From NCBI GenBank assembly GCA_022711435.1, contig JAKLFB010000027.1, forward strand, positions 17,638 through 81,637: 64,000 nt of DNA. The letters are read 5' to 3'. The stretch comes from Verrucomicrobiota bacterium. Its GTDB lineage: Bacteria > Verrucomicrobiota > Verrucomicrobiia > Limisphaerales > UBA1319. The notes beneath the pieces are model-generated. The model searched no databases, was not told where the DNA came from, and saw nothing but the letters and a program-made list of their open reading frames with translations. The position numbers were made by a program, and so were the translations under genes. How positions within the stretch are numbered: position 1 is the stretch's first letter; each line of letters opens with the position of its first letter. Shown here piece by piece: positions 35,281-45,371 of the stretch.

Positions 35281-37887
35281 ATGGGACGGATGATTGCGAT
35301 GTGGCACGGACGGTGGGCCATTGTGCTGGCCTTGATGTTGCCCTGGACCTCCCGCTCGGCAGAAAGCCATGGCGAGCGGGGCCCGAAGGCGGAGATCTGG
35401 CCGGGCCTGCGCCCGGACGGATCGGTGATGCTGCCCAACCAATGGTCTCTGCGGCCGGCAGGAGCGCAGGTGGCGCTGGGGGATTTTCCAGTTCATCTGG
35501 CGGTCCATCCGGAAAGCCGGTTCGCAGCGGTGCTGCACTGCGGCTATGGCGATCACGAGATCGTGGTCGTCGATGTGCCGGAGGCCCGCCTGGTCTCGCG
35601 GGTTGGGATCCCAGAGGCCTTTTACGGGCTGGCCTTTTCGCCGGATGGATCCGAACTCTTTTGCAGCGGCGCGGGAGATGAGGTCGTTCATCGATTTCGG
35701 TTCCGGGAAGGTTACCTGAGCGAGCCGCGCTCGCTGCGTGTGCGCGACGCCCGCCAGCGGGGTGTGCCATGCGGATTGGCAATCGAGCGCGCGGCGAGGC
35801 GGTTGTGGGTGGCCAACGTGTGGGGCCAGCAGGTCAGCGAGCTGGATCTGACCGGGGCTCAGGAGCCGCGCGACCTGCCGGGGCTGCGGCTGAACCTCGA
35901 GGCGCTGCCCGCGCCCGAGACGCCCCCGGCCGATCCGGACCTGGCATCGGCCCTGAAGCGGGACACGGCGGCGCGGCAGCGGCTGATGGGAGACGAACCT
36001 TTTCCCTATGCCTGCGTGGCCGACGAAGCCCGCGGGCGCCTCTATGTGTCGCTATGGGCTCAAGCCGAAGTGGCGGTGTTTGACCTTCGGAAAAACACCT
36101 GGACAGCCCGATGGCCGACTCAGGAGCATCCGAACGAGATGGCCATGCACCCGGACGGCCAGCGGTTATGGGTGGCCAACGCGAATCGGAACACGGTGAC
36201 CTCCTTCGATCTCGAGACGGGCCGCGTGCTCGAGACGCTTACCGCGTCGCTCCACGCGGTCAGCATCCCGGGATCGACGCCGAACAGCTTGGCGGTGTCG
36301 CCCGATGGAGGCTGGCTCTTCGTCGCCAATGCCTGCAACAACAACGTGGCCGTGTTTGACATCGCGCGGCCCGGGCAGAGCCGGTCGCTGGGCTTCATCC
36401 CCGCCGGCTGGTATCCCACGTCGGTCCGGGTGACGCCCGATGGACGGCACCTCCTCATTGCCAACGGCAAGGGATTGATCCCCCGGTCCAATCGCCACGG
36501 CCCGAACCCCGACGTCCCGGCGCCATCCTCGGTGCGCGAGTACATCGGCGGGCTGTTCCGCGGCACCTTGAGCATCATCCGCCTCCCCGACCGCGAGCGC
36601 TGGGTCCGCCAGATGCGGGATTACACGGCGCAGGCGTACCGCTGCAGCCCGTTGTCCGCAACCCCATCGGCGGCAACTGGACGGCCCGACAACAGCCCAA
36701 TCCCGGGGCGCGTCGGGGAGTCGAGCCCCCTCCGCCACGTGCTCTACATCGTCAAGGAGAACCGCACCTACGATCAGGTCCTGGGCGACCTGCCCCAAGG
36801 GCGCGGCGATTCTTCCCTGTGCCTCTTCCCGGAAGCGATCACTCCGAACCACCACGCCTTGGCCCGCGAGTTTGTGTTGCTGGACAATTTCTACGTCGAG
36901 AGCGAGGTCAGCGCCGACGGCCATGAATGGAGTCTGGGCGCCTACGCCACCGATTTTGTCGAAAAGTCATGGCCGTTGAGCTACGGGCACGGCCGGAGCG
37001 GCAAGTTCCCGTACCCGAGCGAGGGGAACTTCGCCGTGGCCATGCCGTCGGACGGGTATCTATGGGATCGCGCCCGGGAAGCCGGGATCAGCTATCGCAG
37101 CTATGGGGAGTTCGTCCACAACGGGGCCGCGCCCGGCGATCCCGCCACCGCGCGGGTGCCGAGCCTCGAGGGACACATCGATCCGGGCTTTCGCGGATGG
37201 GATCTCGATTATCCCGATGTGAAGCGCGCCGAACGGTTCATCGCCGAACTGGCGAGGTTCGAGCGGGAAGGTGAGATGCCCCGCCTGCAGATCATGCGTT
37301 TGCCCAACGATCACACCATCGGAACCCGTCCGGGCAAGCTGACCCCTCGCGCGATGGTGGCCGACAACGACCTCGCGCTGGGGATGGTGATCGAGGCGCT
37401 GAGCCGATCCAGGTTCTGGGCCGACACGGCGGTCTTCGTGGTCGAGGACGATGCCCAAAACGGCGCCGACCACGTGGATGCGCACCGGACGATCGCTTTC
37501 GTGGCCAGCCCTTACGCGCGGCGGGGAGCCGTGGATTCCACGCTCTACTCGACCTCGAGCATGCTGAGAACGATCGAGCTGATCCTGGGGCTGGCCCCGA
37601 TGAGCCAGTTCGACGCGGCAGCCCGGCCGATGTATCACTCGTTCCAGCCGGTACCGGACGGCAGACCCTACCGCGCCCGCCAGGTTCTCGCCGACCGGCA
37701 GGAGCTCAACACGGCCATGGCCTGGGGCGCAGCCCGGTCGGAAAAGCTCGACTTCTCGAAGGAAGACGCCGCCGATGACATCGAGCTGAACGAGATCGTG
37801 TGGCGCTCGGTCCGGGGGCCAGACTCGCCAATGCCGGCGCCAGTCCGCGCCGGGTTCGTGTTTGCGCACTCCGAGGAGAAAGAATGA
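35281..37887 (+). CDS. YVTN beta-propeller plus phosphoesterase-family protein
   Basis: An 868-residue exported protein. A signal peptide (WAIVLALMLPWTSRSAE) is followed by a beta-propeller of YVTN-type blades to about residue 440 (RRLWVANVWGQQVSELDL, QRLWVANANRNTVTSFDL, GWLFVANACNNNVAVFDI). The C-terminal half is a phosphoesterase (alkaline-phosphatase fold, PF04185-like): HVLYIVKENRTYDQVLGDL, TPNHHALAREFVLLDNFYVE, DGHEWSLGAYATDF and VFVVEDDAQNGADHVDAHR. The Asp/His residues of these motifs are likely metal ligands. The combination is common in verrucomicrobia and acidobacteria, with no proven substrate. In-frame starts at 35290 and 35299 are also possible. tgt follows after 24 bp. Confidence 0.88.
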   Translation: MGRMIAMWHGRWAIVLALMLPWTSRSAESHGERGPKAEIWPGLRPDGSVMLPNQWSLRPAGAQVALGDFPVHLAVHPESRFAAVLHCGYGDHEIVVVDVPEARLVSRVGIPEAFYGLAFSPDGSELFCSGAGDEVVHRFRFREGYLSEPRSLRVRDARQRGVPCGLAIERAARRLWVANVWGQQVSELDLTGAQEPRDLPGLRLNLEALPAPETPPADPDLASALKRDTAARQRLMGDEPFPYACVADEARGRLYVSLWAQAEVAVFDLRKNTWTARWPTQEHPNEMAMHPDGQRLWVANANRNTVTSFDLETGRVLETLTASLHAVSIPGSTPNSLAVSPDGGWLFVANACNNNVAVFDIARPGQSRSLGFIPAGWYPTSVRVTPDGRHLLIANGKGLIPRSNRHGPNPDVPAPSSVREYIGGLFRGTLSIIRLPDRERWVRQMRDYTAQAYRCSPLSATPSAATGRPDNSPIPGRVGESSPLRHVLYIVKENRTYDQVLGDLPQGRGDSSLCLFPEAITPNHHALAREFVLLDNFYVESEVSADGHEWSLGAYATDFVEKSWPLSYGHGRSGKFPYPSEGNFAVAMPSDGYLWDRAREAGISYRSYGEFVHNGAAPGDPATARVPSLEGHIDPGFRGWDLDYPDVKRAERFIAELARFEREGEMPRLQIMRLPNDHTIGTRPGKLTPRAMVADNDLALGMVIEALSRSRFWADTAVFVVEDDAQNGADHVDAHRTIAFVASPYARRGAVDSTLYSTSSMLRTIELILGLAPMSQFDAAARPMYHSFQPVPDGRPYRARQVLADRQELNTAMAWGAARSEKLDFSKEDAADDIELNEIVWRSVRGPDSPMPAPVRAGFVFAHSEEKE

Positions 37888-37911
37888 AACCAGGCGCCCG
37901 CACCCCCCGCC

Positions 37912-39051
37912 ATGTTTGAGCTGATCCAAACCGACGGGCACAGCCCAGCCCGCCTGGGACGCCTGACCACCGCGCATGGGGCGGTCGAGACGCCGATGTA
38001 TATGCCTGTGGGGACGCAGGCCAGCGTGAAAGCGCTGGACCCGAGAGAGCTGCGCGAGATGGGAGCCCGGATCATCCTCGGCAATACCTACCATCTGTTC
38101 ATTCGCCCCGGCATGGAGATCCTCCAGAAAGCCGGCGGCCTGCACGCATTCATGAATTGGCAGGGCCCGATCCTCACCGACAGCGGCGGATACCAGGTGT
38201 TCAGCCTCGCCAAAATCCGCAAGGTCAAGATGGACGGAGTCGAGTTCCGCTCGCATCTGGATGGAACCGCCTTTTTCCTCGGGCCCAAAGAGGTGATGGA
38301 GATCCAGCGGACGCTCGGATCCGACATCGCGATGGTGCTCGACGAATGCCCCCCGCATGATGCGCCGCGCGACGCCCTCCATTTGGCCGTCGAGCGCACC
38401 ATCCGCTGGGCCCGACAGTGCCGCGACCAGGCCCGCACGCCCGGCCAGCTCGTGTTCGGGATTGTCCAGGGAGCGTGCGATCCGGCCTTGCGCGAGCGCT
38501 GCGCCCGGGTTTTGGTGGAGCTCGGATTTGACGGCTATGCCATCGGCGGCGTCAGCGTCGGCGAGCCCCAAGCGGAAATGATGCGGGCGGTGGAGCTGAC
38601 CGTTCCCCATTTGCCGGAACAGCAGGCCCGATACGCGATGGGCTTGGGCACGCCGGCCCAGATGGTCGAACTGGTCGCGCGCGGAGTGGACTTGTTCGAC
38701 TGCGTCCTGCCCACTCGTGTCGCGCGCAACGGCACCGCCTTCACCCGGCATGGCACGGTCAACATCAAGGCCGGATTCAACAAGGCCGATTTTCGCCCGA
38801 TCGAGGATGGGTGCACATGCTTTGCCTGCCGGCATTTCACGCGGGCTTACCTGCGCCACCTGCTCAACGTCGAGGAGATCCTCGGGCTGCGGATGCTCAG
38901 CGTTCATAACTGCCATTTGTATCTGCAGGTCATGGCCGAGACGCGGGCGCACTTGGCGGCCGGCACGTTCGGGGCCTTTCGGAAGGATTTCGTGAGCCGC
39001 TATCGGCCCTCGCGCAACCTGCGGGTCCAGGCCCTGGCAGCGGAGGCGTGA
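37912..39051 (+). CDS. tgt: tRNA-guanine(34) transglycosylase (queuine tRNA-ribosyltransferase)
   Basis: Exchanges guanine for preQ1 at the wobble position of tRNAs with GUN anticodons. The 379-residue protein has the substrate motif LTDSGGYQVFSL, the GLGTPAQMVE loop, the nucleophile region DLFDCVLPTRVARNG and the zinc site CTCFACRHFTRAYLRHLL with the later His in SVHNCHLY. It lies 24 bp after the beta-propeller gene on the same strand. No queA or yajC is adjacent. Confidence 0.97.
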   Translation: MFELIQTDGHSPARLGRLTTAHGAVETPMYMPVGTQASVKALDPRELREMGARIILGNTYHLFIRPGMEILQKAGGLHAFMNWQGPILTDSGGYQVFSLAKIRKVKMDGVEFRSHLDGTAFFLGPKEVMEIQRTLGSDIAMVLDECPPHDAPRDALHLAVERTIRWARQCRDQARTPGQLVFGIVQGACDPALRERCARVLVELGFDGYAIGGVSVGEPQAEMMRAVELTVPHLPEQQARYAMGLGTPAQMVELVARGVDLFDCVLPTRVARNGTAFTRHGTVNIKAGFNKADFRPIEDGCTCFACRHFTRAYLRHLLNVEEILGLRMLSVHNCHLYLQVMAETRAHLAAGTFGAFRKDFVSRYRPSRNLRVQALAAEA

Positions 39052-39175
39052 GCGGCGGCGACCCCCCCCAGGCCCGTCGCCCAGCCAGTAATTACCGGGA
39101 TTGACACGGCCGGTTTCCGTGGAAGGTTGTAGAGAGTGAGCTTTGGGGAGCCCGGGAAACCGGATCAGGCATTTC

Positions 39176-39757
39176 ATGTCTGCCACAGCGTGCCCATTCG
39201 AACCGCGTCAGTCCCCGCCGTCAGGCGATATCCCGTGCGGAGTCTTCGTGTTCTATGGGGACCACTGGGAGCGCGAGGTATGCCTGGCGTTGTGCGACCA
39301 GCTCGTGCGCCGGTTCTGGCAGGAGATCGATTTCGATTTCCATTGGTGGAGACACCGCTTCCTGGAAGAGCCGGCCTTGCAGGCGGCTGCAGAGCAGGAC
39401 GCCGTCCTCTCCGATCTCTGGCTGATCGCATGGGAGCCGGCGCGCGATTTCGAGCCAGCCTCCAGAGCCTTCCTCGAACGTGCCGCCAGCCAACGGTTGG
39501 GCCGTCCAGGGGCTCTGGTGGCCGCGGCCAACGGATCGCCAGGGCCTCCCGCCTGGCTCGATGACCGGAATTTCCTCCGGCAATTGGGCAAGCGAATGGG
39601 AATGGACTTGTTCGTCTGGGCCCCCCAGCTCCCTCCAGACGGCCCGCAGGAGAACGATCGAGAAGGCCTCGAAGATCGAGCGACGCGGATGACCCATCTC
39701 CTCGAGGATATGCTGCAGCAGCTGCCGCCCCCCAGCCACTGGGGCATCAACGAGTGA
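39176..39757 (+). CDS. Hypothetical protein
   Basis: A 193-residue protein without recognised domain. The start at the ATG 39176 is preferred; the frame extends upstream to a TTG at 39143. It is acidic and tryptophan-rich in the middle (FDFHWWRHRFLEE, LWLIAWEP), with a predicted mixed alpha/beta character and no signal peptide or membrane helix. The region FVFYGDHWEREVCLALCDQLV looks like a beta-alpha unit. Its last 11 bases overlap the end of the convergent ThuA gene. Likely a real gene because the frame is clean and antisense frames are poorer. Confidence 0.6.
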   Translation: MSATACPFEPRQSPPSGDIPCGVFVFYGDHWEREVCLALCDQLVRRFWQEIDFDFHWWRHRFLEEPALQAAAEQDAVLSDLWLIAWEPARDFEPASRAFLERAASQRLGRPGALVAAANGSPGPPAWLDDRNFLRQLGKRMGMDLFVWAPQLPPDGPQENDREGLEDRATRMTHLLEDMLQQLPPPSHWGINE

Positions 39758-40502
39758 TCCCGCCATCCGGCCGGGCCGCCCACCCGATCGAGCGCGCTAC
39801 CAGCTGCCGGAAATTGGGATTCTCGAACGCCTGGCGGTCGTGGCCAAGCTGCAAATACACAATCCGCGAGTTCGATTGCGCCCGAGTCCAGGCGAGCGGT
39901 CTGCCGCTCCGGGGATGCGTGGTGCTGAGCAGGGGCGTCACATCCGCGCCCACCCGAAATCCCCAGTAGATCTCGTCATGGATCGTAAAATCCCGAAGAC
40001 CCGCCGTGATCGGATGATCGCGGGCAACAATGGTGACAGGCACGTCCACGTCGTGCTCGTAGCCAACCGCGGGAGTGACGGCGCCGCTCGAGCTGGAGCC
40101 CTCGGGGTAGCGGCCGCCAATGATGCCCTCGTAATCGGGCCATTTCTGGAACGACACCAGGGCGTGGTGGAGCACGACCAACCCGGTTCCGCGGTCCAGC
40201 AGGGAAAGGAACTTCGATCGCTGGTTTTCGGTGATGTTTTTCGGCATGTCATACAGCACCAGGACGTCGTACGAGAGCAGGTCCTCGCGTTCGTAGACCG
40301 TTGCGTTCGTCCCGGAATGAGCGGCGTGCGTGAATGCGATATCGGGATTCCTGGCAAACAAATCCAGAAATGGCTCTCTCTCGAATCCATGGCCGCCCGT
40401 CACGACCAGAACCTTGGTCTTGCCCGGCTCAGCGGCAGGGATCGCGATCGCGGCAAGGCACACGGCCAGCACCAAGGCCGAAATCCAGCGGATGTTCATC
40501 AT
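39747..40502 (-). CDS. ThuA-like (trehalose utilisation) secreted protein
   Basis: A 251-residue exported protein of the ThuA/class I glutamine amidotransferase-like fold. A signal peptide (MMNIRWISALVLAVCLAAIAIPA) precedes the domain, which begins KVLVVTGGHGFEREPF and has DVLVLYDMPKNI, GTGLVVLHHALVSF, the HPIT...F.IHDEIYWGF block and VYLQLGHDRQAFENPNF at the end. Such proteins are common in planctomycete and verrucomicrobial sugar or glycan clusters. The start at 40502 was chosen to place the signal peptide at the N terminus; an upstream frame to 40568 is open. Confidence 0.88.
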   Translation of the reverse strand: MMNIRWISALVLAVCLAAIAIPAAEPGKTKVLVVTGGHGFEREPFLDLFARNPDIAFTHAAHSGTNATVYEREDLLSYDVLVLYDMPKNITENQRSKFLSLLDRGTGLVVLHHALVSFQKWPDYEGIIGGRYPEGSSSSGAVTPAVGYEHDVDVPVTIVARDHPITAGLRDFTIHDEIYWGFRVGADVTPLLSTTHPRSGRPLAWTRAQSNSRIVYLQLGHDRQAFENPNFRQLVARSIGWAARPDGGITR

Positions 40503-40663
40503 GCCGCCCAGGTTACGCCATTGCCCTGGCCTTGCCAACCTGGATTCGATGGGCTGCGGATCGAGCACGAACTTGTCTTAACAAAAGACAAAAAAAGGTG
40601 CGTGCAAGATGCGCCCGGTTTGTGGTATGCAAAGAAACAACAGTTTAAATCGGCGATGTCAAT

Positions 40664-41377
40664 ATGAAGATTAAGTTATGCCTTGCCGCGCTCCTCATCG
40701 GATGCGTGGTGTTTGTTTCCGCCCAAAGCGGCACGATCAACAACGCTTGGTCAGGGACCTTAGGCGACAAAGCGAACATGGCGGCCGTTGCCTTCCAGGC
40801 GAACGCGGGCGTCTATCCCGACAGCATCACCCCGGCGGGCGCATTGGTGTCGCCCACGGCCTTCTGGCTCGATGCGCTGACGCTGACTCGGCCGGACGAC
40901 GCGACGACCCTATCGCTTGGAACCGGCGCGCGGCAGACGACCTCTGCCGACACGCCCGTCTACGTCGACGTCTACTCGACCTATGACTCGGTGAACAAGG
41001 CTTTCAGCGACTATCTTGGATCCTCCTCCACATCGGTCGCCTGGAGCCAAACAGTCCAAAACCAGGACTACACCTTCAGTTTTTCGGGGATCACCCTGCA
41101 ATCCGACCAGAAATACTGGTTTGTGTTTTCGGAAGACAACGTCGATGGCGAGGTCTCGAACTTCCGGATGAAGGTCAATACAGCGGGCGCTGATACCACC
41201 GTTGGCCAAGGCAAGGGGTATTTGGTCGGCGACACCCTGCAGGGCCTCGGGCAAAACAATAGCAACGTGGATTGGGGCACAGCCTACACGGTCAGTTTCA
41301 CCGTCATCCCGGAGCCGGGGATCGCCGCGTTGCTGGCTTTAGGCGGTTTGGCCCTCTTCCTCCGGAAGCGATCGTAA
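40664..41377 (+). CDS. Secreted protein with PEP-CTERM-like tail
   Basis: A 237-residue protein with a signal peptide (MKIKLCLAALLIGCVVFVSAQ) and a C-terminal IPEPGIAALLALGGLALFLRKRS, that is PEP, hydrophobic helix and basic end. The body is rich in Ser/Thr/Asp (WLDALTLTRPDD, QKYWFVFSEDNVDG) and resembles the choice-of-anchor domains of other PEP-CTERM proteins, with no catalytic motif. A strong terminator follows 30 bp later, so it is probably monocistronic. Confidence 0.82.
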   Translation: MKIKLCLAALLIGCVVFVSAQSGTINNAWSGTLGDKANMAAVAFQANAGVYPDSITPAGALVSPTAFWLDALTLTRPDDATTLSLGTGARQTTSADTPVYVDVYSTYDSVNKAFSDYLGSSSTSVAWSQTVQNQDYTFSFSGITLQSDQKYWFVFSEDNVDGEVSNFRMKVNTAGADTTVGQGKGYLVGDTLQGLGQNNSNVDWGTAYTVSFTVIPEPGIAALLALGGLALFLRKRS

Positions 41378-41406
41378 CCGTTTCCGAATCGCTTGGACGT
41401 GCAAGC

Positions 41407-41432
41407 GGGGCGCTGATCGAGCGCCCCTTTTT
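41407..41432 (+). terminator. Rho-independent terminator
   Basis: Perfect 8 bp stem GGGGCGCT / AGCGCCCC with loop GATCG, followed by five T residues. It lies 30 bp after the PEP-CTERM gene stop. Confidence 0.9.
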
Positions 41433-41718
41433 GCTGCAGACAGGCGTTGGCCGGTGGGGGTGGGTGAATATCACTCCAGGATCGCCGTTCCGCTGCCGGA
41501 CTCCGGGCGCACCTTTCCATGAACCTGCCCGCACGAGCGCGGCCTTCAGGCCGCTTCAACAAGCGACAGGCCGAACGCGCGGAAGCGGGCTAAAGCCGGC
41601 GCTCCAACACGGTTCATGGCCCCGATGCGTGACAAGTTGTTTGTCATCAATGCTTCCCCATGAACCGGCGTGATAACGCCCCGCGTTCAGGCGGCCTTGG
41701 GAGTCGAATCCGCAGGCA
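41433..41718. repeat. Intergenic region with REP-like palindromes
   Basis: No gene is seen. GCGGCCT-TC-AGGCCGC (41539-41554) is a perfect hairpin, and about 30 bases later AGCGGGCT-AA-AGCCGGCGCT (41584-41603) is an imperfect one. The paired layout resembles dispersed REP-type elements. The remaining sequence shows nothing recognisable. Confidence 0.5.
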
Positions 41719-43320
41719 TCAACGCGGTTCGATGCGATAGATGTGGACGGCGAGCGGGGCAAACTTGTCGGCAAAGGACCCGTCTTGTGCCGGCAGCGTG
41801 CGATTCTCGTCGACAACGGCCACGGCATGGCCCGCGGCCAATCCCTCGACCCGGATCGTCGCCGTTGTCTCGAGGGCGCGCTCGTCGTAGTTGACCGCAA
41901 AAAGGTAAAGGGCGCCGCTGGACTGCCGGGCGCGCAGGTCGAGCTTGACGCTGTCGATCGACTGGATCGAAGCCGCCCGCGGGCTGGGCTGGCCCAGGAT
42001 CGCCGGTGTCAATCGTGTGATCTGCTCGTTGATCTGCCGCAAGGCACGGACATTTTCCTCCGGAACGCCGAACTGGGCATACTCGGGTTTCCAGATGTGG
42101 GTGAAGTAGCCGATGGCGGTTGCGCCCCGGCAAATGCTCATCCAGACCTCGGCGCGGATGTGCTCGGGCCGGACGTCTTTCTGCCGGGCCAAGTCGCCTG
42201 TCCACTGGCCGCCTTTGCTGGTCTCGATCCACGCGTAGACGGGCCGGGGCCCCGCCATGCGGACCAGCAGATCGGTGGCGTCGTGGACCAGGTAGAGCCA
42301 CTCGGGCTTGTTCCACCCATAGATTGGGTAAATATCGTAGCCCACCACGTCCGCCGCCTCGATGTACCTCGGATACATCGCGCGCTGCTCATCGCTGTAG
42401 CGCTGGAAAAACGGATGGAAATGCCCGGTCAGCGTCATGAAGAGCGGCCGGCTCGAGTCGCCTCCCTTCACGGCGCGGTATCGCCGCATCGTTTCCTCCG
42501 GCGCGGCGCGGGCCACATATCGAGGCCGGCACTCCAGCACGTTGGCGCCCCCCGCATCATAGGCTTCGATCTCGCCCAGCGAGCCCCAGACCTGGTCGCC
42601 TGCCTGGACCGACTCGACCTGCAAAGACAATTCCTGCAGCGGGACGGCCTGCGGCAACGGGAATTTCTGAATGCCCCGTTGAGATCCCAGCACAGCTCGG
42701 AGCAGCTCTTTGCCGCCGGATTGGAAGACGACTTCCGACGGCCGGGCCAGGCCGGCCGAGGCCGTCACCGCCACCCCAAAGCCCGCAACCGTCACCGGCC
42801 GCCCAAGCCGGATGGTCACTCGCGCCCCTTCCATCGGGTCAAGCACGGACCATGAATTCGCGTCCCCATCGAGCAGTTTCCAGAGCGGCGTGCGGCTGTT
42901 GATCCGCAGGCCCGGGCCTGGCTCGACGACGGCGTCGCTGACCTGCCGGGGCAGATCGGGCTCGTCGTCATGGATGTAGCCCAGGAGAGCCGGTTGGCCC
43001 TTGAGCGCAACATCAAAAGGCATGACGCCATACAGCCCGGCCTTCTCGATCCGCGCCAGGTATTCGGCCGCATTGCGCGTGCCGCTCGAGCCGGACGAAT
43101 AGCCAGCCGTGGTGTTCATGCCACACTCGCTGAGCCGGGGGAAATTGCGAGCGTCCTGCAGCCACCCCATGAGAGGAATAAAAGGCTTGCCGTTGACGCG
43201 GAAGGCGCAGTCGCGGATTTCAACGGTTTGGATGGGCTCGAGAGGGTTGCTGGATCCATGCAGCGCGAGGCTGCACGACGCGCAGGCGGCCCATAGGACC
43301 GATACAGTTCGGAGATTCAT
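41719..43320 (-). CDS. Secreted glycoside-hydrolase-like protein with embedded F5/8-type domain
   Basis: A 533-residue exported protein. The N terminus MNLRTVSVLWAACASCSLALHGS is a signal peptide. The body starts like a glycosidase TIM barrel (RVNGKPFIPLMGWLQDARNFPRLSECGMNTT). It is interrupted by a discoidin-like beta sandwich at about residues 140-260 (DGDANSWSVLDPMEGARVTIRLG ... WGSLGEIEAYD), then resumes with barrel segments (ADVVGYDIYPIYGW, RPVYAWIETSKGG, EVWMSICRGATAIGYFTHIW). No catalytic pair can be named with confidence. A polysaccharide-related role is inference. The frame opens upstream to 43368, but the signal peptide sets the start at 43320. Confidence 0.7.
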   Translation of the reverse strand: MNLRTVSVLWAACASCSLALHGSSNPLEPIQTVEIRDCAFRVNGKPFIPLMGWLQDARNFPRLSECGMNTTAGYSSGSSGTRNAAEYLARIEKAGLYGVMPFDVALKGQPALLGYIHDDEPDLPRQVSDAVVEPGPGLRINSRTPLWKLLDGDANSWSVLDPMEGARVTIRLGRPVTVAGFGVAVTASAGLARPSEVVFQSGGKELLRAVLGSQRGIQKFPLPQAVPLQELSLQVESVQAGDQVWGSLGEIEAYDAGGANVLECRPRYVARAAPEETMRRYRAVKGGDSSRPLFMTLTGHFHPFFQRYSDEQRAMYPRYIEAADVVGYDIYPIYGWNKPEWLYLVHDATDLLVRMAGPRPVYAWIETSKGGQWTGDLARQKDVRPEHIRAEVWMSICRGATAIGYFTHIWKPEYAQFGVPEENVRALRQINEQITRLTPAILGQPSPRAASIQSIDSVKLDLRARQSSGALYLFAVNYDERALETTATIRVEGLAAGHAVAVVDENRTLPAQDGSFADKFAPLAVHIYRIEPR

Positions 43321-43440
43321 GGCGGTTGTTTCCTCGCACGAGCATAGGGGACGGCTGAGGACCGTCAAGACACCCTTGATGGAGCGCGCGCGCTTGCCAA
43401 CGGCTCCAGGATTTTTCTAATCTGCCGCGGTGAAGCCATT

Positions 43441-44046
43441 ATGAAAACCGACGGCGACATTGCGAATCCAGTCTCGAGCCTCGAGAATCACTTGCGCAAG
43501 CAGCCCGCGATCGGCCGCGGCGTGTTCATTGCGACTGGAGCTGTGGTGGTCGGCGACGTCGCGTTGGGCGACCGATCGAGCATCTGGTACAATGCGGTTC
43601 TTCGGGGGGACATCCAGCGGATCACGGTGGGTGCGGGCTCCAACGTCCAGGACAACGCCGTGGTCCATCTCTCCGAAGAACTCCCCTGCCGGATCGGGAG
43701 TTGCGTCACGATCGGCCATGGCGCCATCGTCCACGCTTGCCAGATCGGGGATGAATCGCTGGTGGGCATGGGCGCGGTCGTCCTCGACGGCGCCGTGATC
43801 GGGCCGCAATGCGTGATCGGCGCCAAGGCGCTCGTCACCCAGGGGATGCAAATCCCGGAGGGCTCCATGGTGCTGGGCATGCCCGCCAAAATCATCCGGC
43901 ATCTCTCCCCAGAGGAGCGGCTCCGGCTCCGGTCCTGGGCCGAACATTACGTGCACAATGCCGCCTACTGCCTGGCGCATCGGATCCACATCCATCCCCA
44001 CTGGGCATCCGCCTGCGGCTCCCGTGTGCAGCCAGACGCCCATTGA
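43441..44046 (+). CDS. Gamma-carbonic anhydrase family hexapeptide protein
   Basis: A 201-residue left-handed beta-helix protein. Hexapeptide turns run through GVFIATGAVVVGDVALGDRS, SIWYNAVLRGDI, VQDNAVVHL, GHGAIVHAC and LVGMGAVVLDGAVIG. The histidines in VVHL, GHGA and VHAC are in the positions of the zinc ligands of gamma-class carbonic anhydrase-like proteins (YrdA/PaaY/CaiE type). The C-terminal 40 residues extend beyond the usual helix (RSWAEHYVHNAAYCLAHRIH). Enzyme activity cannot be claimed for this family without test. Confidence 0.9.
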   Translation: MKTDGDIANPVSSLENHLRKQPAIGRGVFIATGAVVVGDVALGDRSSIWYNAVLRGDIQRITVGAGSNVQDNAVVHLSEELPCRIGSCVTIGHGAIVHACQIGDESLVGMGAVVLDGAVIGPQCVIGAKALVTQGMQIPEGSMVLGMPAKIIRHLSPEERLRLRSWAEHYVHNAAYCLAHRIHIHPHWASACGSRVQPDAH

Positions 44047-44189
44047 TCCAGCCGGTTGCCCGAACGACGGTGGGCCAAATGTCAGGCCCGCATCCGCCGT
44101 GCGTCGAAAAGGGCCACTGACGCCCTGAATTACACCTTTTAATGTTGCGCATGTAACCCGGACCAGCCTGACCGAGAGCAAACGGCATT

Positions 44190-45032
<843 letters not shown>

Positions 45033-45062
45033 CAGGCAGCGGACGACGGCGGGCAGGAATAT

Positions 45063-45371
45063 TCATGGAGGGGGCGCCGCCGCAGGGCTTGCTGGCAAAG
45101 GCCCGATCTGGACCCCGCCGTTCGTGGCTGCTGCGCTGCGCCCAATCGCCAAGGACGATGGGCTGAACTTCAGCATCTGCCGCCGCTCGATCAGCTGGAT
45201 CTCCCGCTTCATCGAGCTCAGCTGCCGAAGGTTCGCTGCGGAAAAAGCCATCACCAGCGTCAGCACCGTGAACACCACCAGCAGCGCATAACCGCGATTG
45301 GCGGGCCGCAACCGCGATGCGCCGCGCCGGGCGATTGGCCCCCGGTTCCAGGCTGCGTCTCGAGTCTTCAT
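45063..45371 (-). CDS. Small type II secretion / pilus assembly protein (GspK- or PilX-like)
   Basis: A 102-residue protein starting at the ATG at 45371, inside a longer open frame whose upstream part is an out-of-frame shadow of the next gene. After a basic leader (RLRPANRG) comes a single hydrophobic helix, YALLVVFTVLTLVMAFSAANL, like the start of a prepilin without the +5 Glu, as in GspK/PilX. The C-terminal third is Ala/Pro-rich. It overlaps the upstream pseudopilin gene by 4 bases and is the last gene of the five-gene minus-strand unit. Confidence 0.65.
   Translation of the reverse strand: MKTRDAAWNRGPIARRGASRLRPANRGYALLVVFTVLTLVMAFSAANLRQLSSMKREIQLIERRQMLKFSPSSLAIGRSAAATNGGVQIGPLPASPAAAPPP

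Noticed and set aside
30088..35681. Very long plus-strand frames opposite pgk, tpiA and the DsbD-like gene
   Set aside because: High GC leaves antisense frames open; the minus-strand products match known families throughout.
37060..39186. 708-codon minus-strand frame opposite tgt
   Set aside because: tgt on the plus strand has all active-site motifs; the antisense product has low-complexity composition.
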